A stretch of 64,000 nucleotides of DNA. Origin: Bombilactobacillus folatiphilus. Lineage in GTDB: Bacteria; Bacillota; Bacilli; Lactobacillales; Lactobacillaceae. How positions within the stretch are numbered: the first letter of the stretch is position 1; each line of letters opens with the position of its first letter. Below the pieces are notes generated by a model. It worked only from the letters and a program-made list of their open reading frames with translations, had not been told where the DNA came from and searched no databases. The stretch spans positions 1,558,786-1,622,785 of the forward strand of contig NZ_CP093366.1 of the NCBI RefSeq assembly GCF_023380265.1, in the 5' to 3' direction. Made by a program: the position numbers and the translations under genes. This document shows, in pieces, positions 29,406 to 38,088 of this stretch.

Positions 29406-31202
29406 TTGCACTATAAAAAGTTATTGATCATTTTTTTAATTGCTTTAGTTGCCTTTGCACTGCAATTTGTGTTTCATTTGAATGCTTGGGCACAAATTCT
29501 CATTACGATTGTGGGCATTTTACTAGCCGTTTCCATGACCTTAGAGATGATCAAAACCCTGCGTTCTGGCAAATATGGCGTTGATCTGTTGGCCATTTTG
29601 GCAATTGTTTCTACCCTGGCTGTCGGTCAATATTGGGCTAGTTTGATTATTTTATTAATGCTGGTCGGTGGCGATACTCTAGAGGATTACGCTGCGAATC
29701 GTGCCGGTAGCGAACTGAAGGCTTTATTGGAAAATGCGCCTGAACAAGCACATATTATGCACGATGGTCAAATTCAGGATTTGGCCTTAGATGACGTCCA
29801 AGTCAACGATCAATTATTGATCAAACCGGGTGAACAGGTGCCCGTTGACGGCGTTGTGACCAGCGGTAATGGAGATTTTGACGAATCGTCTTTAACTGGT
29901 GAATCCAAACCCGTTGAAAAAAATGTTGGTGATTCTTTAATGTCTGGTTCCATTAATGGCAATACGGCCGTGGAATATCGTGCCACCAAATTGGCGGTCG
30001 ATTCTCAATATCAAAAAATTATCCGATTAGTTGAAGAATCTCAACAACAACCTGCGCATTTTGTCCGCTTGGCTGATCGTTACGCAGTACCATTCACCAT
30101 TATCGCTTTAATTATTTCGGGAATTGCGTGGATCATCACTGGCGATCCTAATCGTTTCGCCCAAGTTCTGGTCGTGGCTTCACCATGTCCCTTAATTTTA
30201 GCTGCGCCAATTGCCTTGGTTTCCGGGATGAGTCGGACCAGCCGAAATGGGATTATTGTCAAAAGCGGAACTTCCATTGAAAAAATGGCCTTATTGAAGG
30301 AAATTTTCTTTGATAAAACCGGCACAATCACCCGTGGACAATTGTCGTTAGATCAAGTTTTACCAGAATCTGGCTGGACTCAAGATCAATTGATTCAAAC
30401 CGCTGCCAGTGTGGAACAGCAATCTAATCATATCTTGGCCACTTCTCTTTTGCATTCTTATCATCAACAATTACAACAAGTCACACAGTTAAAAGAAGTC
30501 ACCGCGCAAGGAGTTCAAGGTTACTTAAATCAAAAATTAGTCAAAGCTGGTAAATTCAGTTTTGTCGCACCAGATTTACCGCCCCAAAATAGCGATCAAC
30601 CAACGATTTATATCAGTATTGATCGGCAATATGCAGGCAAAATCACCTTTACAGATCAGATTCGTCCGGAAGCTAAACAAACAATTACCCAATTATCCAA
30701 ATTAGGTATTAAACATTTACGGATGTTGACCGGAGATAACAAAGCAACCGCACTGAGTGTTGCTCAAGAAGTCCAAATTCCCGAAGTCGATGCTAATTTG
30801 TTACCTGAAGACAAGATTAAGATTCTGCAAAATGCCCCCCAAAATCAACGACCGAACGCGATGGTCGGTGATGGCGTTAATGATGCGCCTTCCCTAGCTG
30901 TTGCAGATGTAGGTATTGCCATGGGCGCCAACGGATCGACCGCCGCTAGTGAAGCTGCCGATGTTGTCATTATCAAAGACGATTTGAGTCGGTTAATTCG
31001 TGGACTCGTGATTTCCCGCGAAACGATGACGATTGCCAAACAATCAGTCTTGATTGGTATTTTTATTTGTATTGCCTTAATGTTGGTGGCGGCCTTGGGA
31101 TTGATTCCCACCATTATTGGCGCTTTACTTCAAGAAGTAATTGACACCATTTCTATCTTATGGGCGTTAAAAGCACGTCACGGTAAGACTAATTTTAATT
31201 AA
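29406..31202 (+). CDS. Heavy-metal translocating P1B-type ATPase
   Basis: The 598-residue pump starts with TTG and has no N-terminal metal-binding domain. Motifs are TGES (164-167, actuator), SPC in the membrane helix (259-261), phosphorylation site DKTGT (D303), MLTGDN and GDGVNDAPSLA (hinge). The SPC rather than CPC motif points to the cobalt/zinc/cadmium type (P1B-4-like) instead of copper. The usual HP dipeptide of the nucleotide domain appears as NH in QQSNHILATS, and the final helix has LLQEVIDTIS instead of HEGxT. The N-terminal two helices are present. The metal cannot be named; no metalloregulator adjoins it. Confidence 0.87.
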   Translation: MHYKKLLIIFLIALVAFALQFVFHLNAWAQILITIVGILLAVSMTLEMIKTLRSGKYGVDLLAILAIVSTLAVGQYWASLIILLMLVGGDTLEDYAANRAGSELKALLENAPEQAHIMHDGQIQDLALDDVQVNDQLLIKPGEQVPVDGVVTSGNGDFDESSLTGESKPVEKNVGDSLMSGSINGNTAVEYRATKLAVDSQYQKIIRLVEESQQQPAHFVRLADRYAVPFTIIALIISGIAWIITGDPNRFAQVLVVASPCPLILAAPIALVSGMSRTSRNGIIVKSGTSIEKMALLKEIFFDKTGTITRGQLSLDQVLPESGWTQDQLIQTAASVEQQSNHILATSLLHSYHQQLQQVTQLKEVTAQGVQGYLNQKLVKAGKFSFVAPDLPPQNSDQPTIYISIDRQYAGKITFTDQIRPEAKQTITQLSKLGIKHLRMLTGDNKATALSVAQEVQIPEVDANLLPEDKIKILQNAPQNQRPNAMVGDGVNDAPSLAVADVGIAMGANGSTAASEAADVVIIKDDLSRLIRGLVISRETMTIAKQSVLIGIFICIALMLVAALGLIPTIIGALLQEVIDTISILWALKARHGKTNFN

Positions 31203-31431
31203 AAAACTTTCGTTAAAATGGTGATTCATAAAGTATATATAGCAACCTGTTAATTTATTTGGTATTATTATTGGTAGGCTTATTTATTATTGTGATTATA
31301 ATAAATGATTATGGCTATTTAGATGTACAATAGGTTTAACCATTTGTTTTAATCACTTACCCGCTCTACTGTCAAATTGCTGAAGGTTTTTACAACCTTT
31401 ATTGAATCAACAATACGTAAGGAAGTTTAAC
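31203..31431. other. AT-rich leader before the Rgg-type gene
   Basis: This 229-bp region has no convincing gene. A short frame at 31259-31133+ (31259-31333) reads through a very hydrophobic stretch, but it starts with TTG and lacks a ribosome site. TATAAT occurs at 31297-31302 without a good -35 box. Confidence 0.4.
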
Positions 31432-32298
31432 ATGCAACATATCGGGCAAACTATTGCGAAGATTCAAAAAATGAAGAACATTAAGGTCACAGAATTAATT
31501 GATGGTATTGTTTCACGTTCTGAATATTATCGCTTTATTAATGGACAAACCCAACTAGCGGTTGATGTCTTTTTTCAATTATTGGACCGTTTACATGTCA
31601 CTTTAGATGAATTCCAATATATTGACAATGATTTTCAACGTTCCGATTTTTTCTTATATCAAGATAAAATTTCTGATTTATTAACTTTTAAGAAGGCCTC
31701 TGAATTGCATGAATTATCTGAAGAAATTAAGAGTAAGTATGGTAAGGATAGCAATTCTAAATATCAACATTTGGCTATCCAGGCAGAATTGTCCTCCGAT
31801 TTAATTTTAAATGAAACACATCCCGAAAAAGCCGAACCGCTAGTTAAATATTTTGATAATCTTGAATATTGGTCACAGTACGACATTACTTTATTCTTGA
31901 ATTGTATCTTTGCTTTTAGTAATACATCTATTGATCATTTCTTGAAATCCTTAATGAAAGATATTAATAATTATATCTATTTTCCTGGTGAAATGAGTGT
32001 CGTCGTTCAAATTCATATTGTATTATGTTTTTTGGCGATTGTTAAAAGATTGTTGATCAAATTAGATGTCTTGGATACTTCGTTAAATCAAATTGATTTA
32101 TCTCCTAACCAATTAACTGAACGTGTATTACGTGATTTTATTAATGGCGCCGTCAGTTATTTTCATGGTCAACTCAAAGAAGGTCTAAATCAGATGAATA
32201 AAGCAATTGAAATTTTTACAAAATATGACATGAGACGTTGGTCTACACGCCTGATTGATATGAAAGATTCTGTTATTGCTGATGTTCCTGAAGAATAA
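31432..32298 (+). CDS. Rgg/GadR/MutR-family transcriptional regulator
   Basis: ATG 31432 follows AAGGAAGTTTAAC and gives 288 residues; a TTG start ten codons upstream is poorly supported. An N-terminal XRE-type helix-turn-helix (IGQTIAKIQKMKNIKVTELIDGIVSRSEYYRFINGQTQLAV) is followed by a long all-helical repeat region (about 75-285), the Rgg architecture that binds short hydrophobic peptides in streptococci. Here no adjacent target operon is on the same strand downstream, since a terminator and a converging gene follow. It may be a stand-alone quorum-type or stress regulator. Confidence 0.87.
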   Translation: MQHIGQTIAKIQKMKNIKVTELIDGIVSRSEYYRFINGQTQLAVDVFFQLLDRLHVTLDEFQYIDNDFQRSDFFLYQDKISDLLTFKKASELHELSEEIKSKYGKDSNSKYQHLAIQAELSSDLILNETHPEKAEPLVKYFDNLEYWSQYDITLFLNCIFAFSNTSIDHFLKSLMKDINNYIYFPGEMSVVVQIHIVLCFLAIVKRLLIKLDVLDTSLNQIDLSPNQLTERVLRDFINGAVSYFHGQLKEGLNQMNKAIEIFTKYDMRRWSTRLIDMKDSVIADVPEE

Positions 32299-32308
32299 AT
32301 GATCAAGT

Positions 32309-32352
32309 AAAAAAGTCGCAGCCTCGTTCAATAAAGGTTGCGACTTTTTTAT
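32309..32352. terminator. Bidirectional terminator
   Basis: AAAAAAGTCGCAGCC pairs with GGTTGCGACTTTTTT between the converging Rgg and YibE/F genes. Confidence 0.88.
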
Positions 32353-32363
32353 ATTGCAATCAT

Positions 32364-33110
32364 TCAGACTTTAACTTTACGGCGTTGGTGCCCAATATAA
32401 TAAATTGATAGATAGACCGCTCCCAGCACCCCACCAAAGGAAACCATTAATTCTAAAGCCGCATTGACCAACAAAGCATTATTAAAAATTTTGGCTAACG
32501 AATAGTGTAGCTGGATAAACCATAAGCCCAGCGTCAAATAACTACCAAAAAAACTAGAGAGCAAGGTATTCAAAGCCGTCGCGATATTTTTGCGGCCAAT
32601 TTCTAAACCGGCATGCCACAATTGCTTTGCAGCTATCTGCGGTTGCTGTTCCACAATTTCCCAAACCCCAGAACTGACGGCAATGCTGGCTTCTGCAATT
32701 GCTCCTAACGAACTGATCAATATCACCACCACTTGAATTTGTGGAAATGATATCCCCACTTCTAAGACAAACTGCTCAATTTCCTCCGTATCTTCCGTTG
32801 TGAATCCGTGACTAAACGAAAAATGCACCGCCAAAAGAGTCAATCCGAAAACGACCAGTAACATACTTAAAGTAGCGACAATCGCCGTTTTTTGCACCAA
32901 TGGATTTTGCGTATTCGGATAAATTGCCAAAAAGGCCAACCCAATGACAAACAGAATGCCCACGACTATTGGATTGAATTCATCGGAAATCAGCATAATT
33001 AATATTAATAAACACAAAAAGCCGGCTCCTAAACTACCAAAAATCCGTAAACCTTGACGACCACAGATTAAAACCAATAAAGCTAATAAGATCCCTGTCA
33101 AATAAATCAT
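32364..33110 (-). CDS. YibE/F family membrane protein, smaller subunit
   Basis: The 248-residue protein has six to seven hydrophobic helices and an EE-E-rich hydrophilic stretch (TTEDTEEIEQFVLEVG) between them. ISSLGAIAEASIAVSSGVWEI is the characteristic YibE/F segment, repeated in the neighbour as LGVLGAVMDETSDITASMYQL. Start ATG 33110 forms an ATGA overlap with the stop of the larger protein, so both are made together and likely form a complex. The molecular role of the family is unknown; a transport function is often assumed but unproven. Confidence 0.85.
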   Translation of the reverse strand: MIYLTGILLALLVLICGRQGLRIFGSLGAGFLCLLILIMLISDEFNPIVVGILFVIGLAFLAIYPNTQNPLVQKTAIVATLSMLLVVFGLTLLAVHFSFSHGFTTEDTEEIEQFVLEVGISFPQIQVVVILISSLGAIAEASIAVSSGVWEIVEQQPQIAAKQLWHAGLEIGRKNIATALNTLLSSFFGSYLTLGLWFIQLHYSLAKIFNNALLVNAALELMVSFGGVLGAVYLSIYYIGHQRRKVKV

Positions 33111-34192
33111 TGCTTCACCTTTTTCAATAAATGTGCTGCCAAAAAAGCAGTAATGGGGACCGCCACAACAATGCCCAGTGCACTAATGATGGTTTGCGTA
33201 TATCCCAAAGTCATGGTACGTGACATCGAAAAAGCTAATGTGTTGCCGTTGCGCAAATAAAGGACTAACAGTGGAATTAATTCCGCTAAAAAGATATAAA
33301 ATAAGACATTAATTAGCGGTCCAATAATTTCTTGTCCTACAGTTAAACCGGAATGTAATAGTTGCTTGGACGACAACTCGTTTTTTTCTTGTAACAACTG
33401 ATACATTGAAGCTGTGATATCACTGGTTTCATCCATTACTGCGCCCAAAACACCTAGCAAGGTTTCTGCCAAAAACACCGTTTCAAACGGTTGAATCCCA
33501 TGATCCAAAGTTTCAAAATGAATACCTTGATTATGACTGAATTTCAACACCAACACACTGAAACCTACAGCACCAAAAGTACTAATTAAGGTTGCCAGTA
33601 TCGCTATTAACGTTTGCCATGAATAACCAAACACTAATAGTAAGGTCGAAACAGTCACAATCAATGTTAATCCCGTCGTGACACCCCAAATATGTTGATT
33701 TTGCCATTTCGTCATTAATAGTAAGGCGCCCACAAAACAACCCAAATTGAAAATCGCACTCAAAATAACCCGTAAGCCATATTGCCGTAGCAAGACCCAC
33801 AAAACCAACAACACCAAAAAGACAGCTACTATTAATGTTGAATCACGTTTAGGACCGATAATGCTTAAATGATGCATCTTTTTGTTAGAATGAACCAACA
33901 ATTTGGTGCCTGGATAATAACGATTTGTATTAGCCTGCGATTGTACATACGTATTAAACAAAATCCGCGTCTGTCCTCGTTGGCGACCATTCAACTGCTT
34001 AACTTTCAAACGCTGTTTGACACGCTGATCATGATTTAAATTGGAACTCTTCACAGCTTCTTGATGAACGGTTGTTACTTGTTGGACTCGCACCACCAAT
34101 TGTCCTTGAAAACTTTGAAACCACAGACCAACCATCCCAGCAGCAAAGAAGGCGATAACCAGCCACAACGTTATTAATTTACTTTTCAACAA
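33107..34192 (-). CDS. YibE/F family membrane protein, larger subunit
   Basis: The 361-residue protein starts with TTG (34192, or a second TTG directly after it) behind AAGGAAGATTA. One N-terminal helix (about 7-27) leads to an extracytoplasmic domain of about 90 residues (VRVQQVTTVHQE to KKMHHLSIIGPKRD) with an OB-like strand pattern, then seven helices. The signature LAETLLGVLGAVMDETSDITASM matches YibE/F. It is the first gene of a two-gene operon. Its family is widespread in lactic acid bacteria and uncharacterised. Confidence 0.87.
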   Translation of the reverse strand: MLKSKLITLWLVIAFFAAGMVGLWFQSFQGQLVVRVQQVTTVHQEAVKSSNLNHDQRVKQRLKVKQLNGRQRGQTRILFNTYVQSQANTNRYYPGTKLLVHSNKKMHHLSIIGPKRDSTLIVAVFLVLLVLWVLLRQYGLRVILSAIFNLGCFVGALLLMTKWQNQHIWGVTTGLTLIVTVSTLLLVFGYSWQTLIAILATLISTFGAVGFSVLVLKFSHNQGIHFETLDHGIQPFETVFLAETLLGVLGAVMDETSDITASMYQLLQEKNELSSKQLLHSGLTVGQEIIGPLINVLFYIFLAELIPLLVLYLRNGNTLAFSMSRTMTLGYTQTIISALGIVVAVPITAFLAAHLLKKVKQ

Positions 34193-34238
34193 TAATCTTC
34201 CTTGTTTTCTTTATAAAGAATGATATTTATTTTAAAAC

Positions 34239-34268
34239 AAAAAAAAGCCGGCAACAATGCCAGCTTCA
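34239..34268 (-). terminator. Terminator after the LysM-Apf gene
   Basis: On the minus strand GCTGGCA and TGCCGGC pair with one G-U and are followed by eight Ts. Confidence 0.75.
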
Positions 34269-34290
34269 AAAACATTAAACTTACTTATTT

Positions 34291-34872
34291 TTAGTACCAA
34301 CCATGACTTTGCCAAAATTGTTGAGCTCCAGTCCAAGAACCATAACGTGAAGCTACATAATTATTAGCTACGCGTTCCTGATTAGCAGGTGAATAATCAC
34401 CATTTAAATAGGATGAATCTAATTGATATTTACCATAATAACGACCATTTTGAGCAGTATACGACCCGCCAGATTCATGGTTAGCAATCCATTCACGTGC
34501 ACTGTCAGCACCATAATTGTTGTTTACAGCCTGTGCTGGTTGTTGGTAACTAGTAGCGTTATTATTGACAGCTTGTTGAACAGATGCAACCGGCGTAGCA
34601 TTTTGGACATCACTGGAAGTGGCTTGTGAAATTTCACCGTTATCTTTAATTAATAACTGTTGTCCCACATAAATCATATTAATATCTTGAATATTATTAT
34701 CAGCGGCCATCTGATTAATACGGCTCAAATCATGATTTAGTTCCATCGAAATCCCAGATAAAGTATCACCAGGTTTAACTGTATAAACGCTGTCAGCTTT
34801 AGTAGCTTGTGTAGCACCGAAGAATGAGACGATACTTAAAACTGTTGCTACGGCTAATTGTCTAAATTTCAT
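34291..34872 (-). CDS. Secreted LysM protein with Apf-type C-terminal domain
   Basis: This 193-residue protein has a signal peptide (about 1-26, cleavage near TKADS), one LysM domain (about 29-75, YTVKPGDTLSGISMELNHDLSRINQ and IYVGQQLLI) that binds peptidoglycan, a linker rich in Q, N and A, and a C-terminal lysozyme-like domain (about 130-193, AREWIANHESGGSYTAQNGRYYGKYQ ... WTGAQQFWQSHGWY). The ESGG motif supplies the catalytic-type glutamate. This is the aggregation-promoting factor/resuscitation-like arrangement of lactobacilli. A WalR-type box upstream suggests control by the neighbouring WalRK system. Confidence 0.92.
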   Translation of the reverse strand: MKFRQLAVATVLSIVSFFGATQATKADSVYTVKPGDTLSGISMELNHDLSRINQMAADNNIQDINMIYVGQQLLIKDNGEISQATSSDVQNATPVASVQQAVNNNATSYQQPAQAVNNNYGADSAREWIANHESGGSYTAQNGRYYGKYQLDSSYLNGDYSPANQERVANNYVASRYGSWTGAQQFWQSHGWY

Positions 34873-35208
34873 AGAATCAATACTCTCCTTTGAATAAAAC
34901 GAAAATAAGTTTCGTACGGCACCTCCCGTACAACAATGGATATACTAACAAACAAATATTACGATAGTGTTTCAAAACAATGATAAATTTCAAGTTATAT
35001 TACAATAACATTACACACAATCCTAGCAGCCCTTTCTGAGAAGATCTTAGAGAGTTCATCATTAAATGATACTTTAAGGGCAATGAAACCAGGAATAACC
35101 CGACTTCTTCTCTTTTTTGGTCTATGCCAATAAGCTTTTCTCATTTTTAACTGCGCAACAAATTTTGCGTTGAGTACGACAATTATTACAAACAACGTAA
35201 AAATACTA
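34873..35208. promoter_or_regulatory. Long upstream region of the LysM-Apf gene with a WalR-type box
   Basis: This 336-bp stretch holds no convincing gene. On the minus strand TGTAATGTTATTGTAAT (35015-34999) fits the WalR consensus TGTWAH-N5-TGTWAH exactly on both half sites, 127 bp upstream of the start codon. Closer to the gene, GTACGGGAGGTGCCGTAC (34934-34917) makes a GC-rich hairpin-like repeat in the leader. A frame covering 34995-35234 on the minus strand has no ribosome site and overlaps the end of rlmH. Confidence 0.6.
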
Positions 35209-35688
35209 CTATTTATGGTAAGGATTGCCTGCATTAATCATAAATGCCCGATAAATTTGTTCCGTCAAAACTAAGCGCATGAGTTGATGCGGCATGGTGA
35301 AACGACCAAATGACAACTGTTTTTGTGCTCGCGCTAAAACTTGCTCGCTTAAACCTAACGAACCGCCAATGACAAAAGTTAGTTTACTATGTCCATAGGT
35401 GGTTAAATCCGCAATTTGGGCAGCAAAAGCTGGTGATGATAATTCTCGACCATCAATCGCTAACGCAAAAACATATTCGTCAGTCTTAATTTTGTTCAAA
35501 ATGCGCTCACCTTCAACGTCTTTCACTTGTTGCATCTGAGCCGCACTCAAACTTTCGGGAGCTCGTTCATCATTGACTTCCACAATGTCAAAGTCACAAA
35601 AACTCCGTAACCTTTTAGCGTATTCTTGAATACCCTGCGTAAAAAACTTCTTTTTAATTTTCCCAACGCCAATAATCTTAATTTTCAT
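35209..35688 (-). CDS. rlmH: 23S rRNA (pseudouridine-1915-N3)-methyltransferase
   Basis: ATG 35688 gives 159 residues, the standard RlmH length ([16 protein letters not shown] start); a frame from 35757 would add 23 unrelated residues. The SPOUT knot motif is [16 protein letters not shown] and the C-terminal [23 protein letters not shown] is almost invariant in the family. It methylates pseudouridine 1915 in helix 69 of 23S rRNA. The 3' end (ATCCTTACCATAAATAG) is the sequence used by SCC elements in staphylococci, but no such insertion is seen here. It follows htrA and the wal genes, as in other Firmicutes. Confidence 0.97.
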   Translation of the reverse strand: MKIKIIGVGKIKKKFFTQGIQEYAKRLRSFCDFDIVEVNDERAPESLSAAQMQQVKDVEGERILNKIKTDEYVFALAIDGRELSSPAFAAQIADLTTYGHSKLTFVIGGSLGLSEQVLARAQKQLSFGRFTMPHQLMRLVLTEQIYRAFMINAGNPYHK

Positions 35689-35760
35689 CTGATCTTTTCC
35701 ACAACCTTTTCTGAATTTTGAATCCTTGAATATCCGTTTTTTGCCGTCTTTAGACAAAAG

Positions 35761-35867
35761 TTATCCACTTGTCAACAAGATATGCACATTTCTGTGGATA
35801 ACATATGCTCATTTTCAGGGCCTACTATAATAGTTATTAACAAAGAAATACACATCCCTGTGGATAA
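35761..35867. promoter_or_regulatory. DnaA-box cluster between htrA and rlmH
   Basis: Perfect DnaA boxes on the minus strand are seen at 35793-35801 and 35859-35867 (TGTGGATAA on the plus strand), and TTATCCACT (one mismatch) at 35761-35769. Each perfect box faces a degenerate one across 4 bp (ATATGCACA at 35780-35788, AAATACACA at 35846-35854), making two copies of the same 22-bp unit 66 bp apart. Confidence 0.65.
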
Positions 35868-35892
35868 TCTTTCCGCAAAGCCGCTGATTGCA

Positions 35893-35926
35893 CAAAAAAA
35901 TACCGAGGCAATCCCTCAGTATTTTT
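35893..35926 (-). terminator. Terminator after htrA
   Basis: On the minus strand AATACTGAGG and CCTCGGTATT pair with one G-U around a 5-base loop and end in seven Ts. Confidence 0.82.
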
Positions 35927-35938
35927 CAAAGCCAACTT

Positions 35939-37216
35939 TTAATCAGCCTTGGTTAATTTCAAACTAACGGTCTGTTCCTTACCATCACGATAGAAACTCA
36001 ATTTGACCGTGTCACCGACAGAATGATTGTACAATTGCGTATGCAGATCTGCAATATTGTCAACCTTCTTATCGTTTAAAGCCACAATGACGTCATATTT
36101 CTTTAACCCGGCCGCTTTGGCAACAGAATTATCTGTCACTGAGTAAACTAGAACTCCCGAATTAACATTATCAGGCAATTTTAAGACTGACTGTTGTTGT
36201 TGATTCGGAACTTGGTCCAAATCAGCCACTTTAATGCCTAACGACGGCCGCTCAATCTTACCATTTTGAACTAATTGATTAATAATTTTGACAACTTCAT
36301 TACTTGGAATGGCAAAACCCATCCCTTCCACCGAAGTTCCATTCGTACTAGAAGCAAGTTTCATTGAGTTAATACCAATCACTTGTCCAGCAGCGTTAAC
36401 TAATGGACCACCAGAATTACCTGGATTAATCGCGGTATCGGTTTGTAAAACTGTTGCTTGGCCGGTTTTTTGACCCGTTTTTTCATCGGTTGTATCAATT
36501 GTCCGATTCTTCGCCGAAATAATACCTTCTGTTACGGAAGTTGCGTATTGACTACCTAAAGGCGAACCGATCGCAATCACTGATTCCCCTGGATTAATCG
36601 CATCTGAATTGCCAAAGGTCGCAATTGACTTCACTTTGTCAGCTGAAATAGATAAAACGGCTAAATCTGTAATTGAATCCGTTCCGACTTTTTTAGCAGT
36701 AATTTTGCTACCATCACTCAAAATAACTTCCAATTTTTGAGACCCAGAAACTACGTGATTATTGGTAGCAATATAAGCTTTCCCATCTTGTTTCGCATAG
36801 ATTACGCCTGAACCTTCACTAGATTCTTGCAACTTACTTTGATCTTTACTATCAGAATCATCACCTTGCTGATCTTGTGAATTATCGCTGCCACCATTGC
36901 CATTGCCGTATAAACTGCCGAACAGGGCCCCCAAACTATTATCATCTTGCTCTTCACGTTGATAATTAATGACAGAAACCACAGATCCCTTCACTTTTTT
37001 AAAGGCATTGGTCATTTGATTATTGGACTTCACCGTCACATTACTAATTTTGGTCGTCCCAGCCTTGCCTGAATTATCGGTAACTGATTGTGTCGAAGTC
37101 GATTGATGATTATCAAAATGACTAAAACCCCAAAATCCCAGACCGACACCCAGAAAAGCTGAAATTAAGGCGACAAGTGCTACTTTCCACAAACCTGATT
37201 TTGAATTGTTATTCAA
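35939..37216 (-). CDS. htrA: HtrA/DegP-like surface serine protease
   Basis: The 425-residue protein has one N-terminal signal anchor (about 11-32), an extracytoplasmic region with a low-complexity linker rich in G, N, D and Q (about 90-135), a trypsin-like domain and one PDZ domain (about 325-420). The catalytic triad is H154 (TNNHVV), D184 (SITDLAVL) and S268 (NPGNSGGPL). HtrA degrades misfolded exported proteins and processes surface proteins. It follows walJ by 71 bp, the usual order in lactobacilli, but has its own possible leader. The start follows GGGGGAAATTACAGTTG. Confidence 0.95.
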   Translation of the reverse strand: MNNNSKSGLWKVALVALISAFLGVGLGFWGFSHFDNHQSTSTQSVTDNSGKAGTTKISNVTVKSNNQMTNAFKKVKGSVVSVINYQREEQDDNSLGALFGSLYGNGNGGSDNSQDQQGDDSDSKDQSKLQESSEGSGVIYAKQDGKAYIATNNHVVSGSQKLEVILSDGSKITAKKVGTDSITDLAVLSISADKVKSIATFGNSDAINPGESVIAIGSPLGSQYATSVTEGIISAKNRTIDTTDEKTGQKTGQATVLQTDTAINPGNSGGPLVNAAGQVIGINSMKLASSTNGTSVEGMGFAIPSNEVVKIINQLVQNGKIERPSLGIKVADLDQVPNQQQQSVLKLPDNVNSGVLVYSVTDNSVAKAAGLKKYDVIVALNDKKVDNIADLHTQLYNHSVGDTVKLSFYRDGKEQTVSLKLTKAD

Positions 37217-37287
37217 CTGTAATTTCCCCCTTTATCTTCTTCAAACTCATTTTAACGAAGAGATTTAACAAAACCATGAATATTTTT

Positions 37288-38088
37288 TCAAATTATTGTT
37301 AATTGCGTAGCTTGTTGCGCGTAAGTATCATGCAACCAAAAATCATGGTCTACACCATAATCATGTTGCTGTAACAGCTCACTGACCGTTTGATGAGCTA
37401 ATTTGGGCAAATTATTTTCCGGACTCAAATGGCCCAGAAAAACTTGCTTTGTTTGATTACCAATGACATCCATTAAAGCATTGGCACCATCAAGATTAGA
37501 CAAATGCCCCTCATCACTAATAATGCGCTGCTTTAATGACCATGGGTAATATCCTTGGCGCAACATTTCCAAATCATGATTACACTCCATCAAAAAACCA
37601 TCTGCATTTTGAATAATATATTTCACACGATCAGATACATAACCCGTATCCGTTAAATCAACAAAAGAATGGTCTTGGTAATGAAAATTATAAAATTGCG
37701 GATCAATTGCATCATGAGATACACTGAAACTTTCGATATCCAAATCGCCCAACGTTAAAACGGAATTAGCTTCAAACAAATGTTGCTGATGACTATCAAC
37801 AGGACCTATTTTAGCACGCATTGCCTGCCACGTCTTGGCGTTTGCATACACATCCAAGCCGTAACGTCTAGCCAAAATCCCCACACCACGAATATGATCA
37901 CTATGCTCATGAGTAACCAAAATCGCATCTAACTGTTGAATATCTTCACCAATACTGGCCAACAAATCTTTAATCTTCTTGCCTGACAAACCCGCATCGA
38001 CCAATATCCGCTTGTTCGGTGTTTTGATATATAAAGAATTGCCTTGGCTGCTGCTAGCTAAAACACTAATCTGCATGACTGCGGTCAT
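37288..38088 (-). CDS. walJ: MBL-fold exonuclease-like hydrolase of the Wal operon
   Basis: ATG 38088 lies 8 bp after AAAGGAGG and gives 266 residues; upstream ATGs are within or before the ribosome site and overlap walI. The metallo-beta-lactamase metal site is in ILVTHEHSDHIRGVGILARRYG, with DLTDTGYVSDR and ECNHDLEMLR, VFLGHLSPENN further on, as in YycJ/VicX. YycJ has 5'-to-3' DNA exonuclease activity in mismatch repair in Bacillus; its place in this operon is conserved but not understood. Overlap with walI shows co-transcription. Confidence 0.95.
   Translation of the reverse strand: MTAVMQISVLASSSQGNSLYIKTPNKRILVDAGLSGKKIKDLLASIGEDIQQLDAILVTHEHSDHIRGVGILARRYGLDVYANAKTWQAMRAKIGPVDSHQQHLFEANSVLTLGDLDIESFSVSHDAIDPQFYNFHYQDHSFVDLTDTGYVSDRVKYIIQNADGFLMECNHDLEMLRQGYYPWSLKQRIISDEGHLSNLDGANALMDVIGNQTKQVFLGHLSPENNLPKLAHQTVSELLQQHDYGVDHDFWLHDTYAQQATQLTII

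Noticed and set aside
31218..31253. An 11-codon ATG frame before the Rgg gene as a signal peptide gene
   Set aside because: No ribosome site and no hydrophobic peptide pattern.
32364..34192. YibE/F pair as a frameshifted single gene
   Set aside because: Both genes have complete cores and their own start signals; the ATGA overlap is typical coupling.
34995..35234. A 79-codon minus-strand frame between the LysM-Apf gene and rlmH
   Set aside because: No ribosome site, it overlaps the rlmH end, and its last codons are formed by the WalR-type box. No recognisable family.
35209..35240. The rlmH 3' end as an integration site for an SCC-like element
   Set aside because: The sequence resembles the staphylococcal attachment core, but no recombinase, duplicated site or foreign segment follows; the neighbouring DNA is ordinary.
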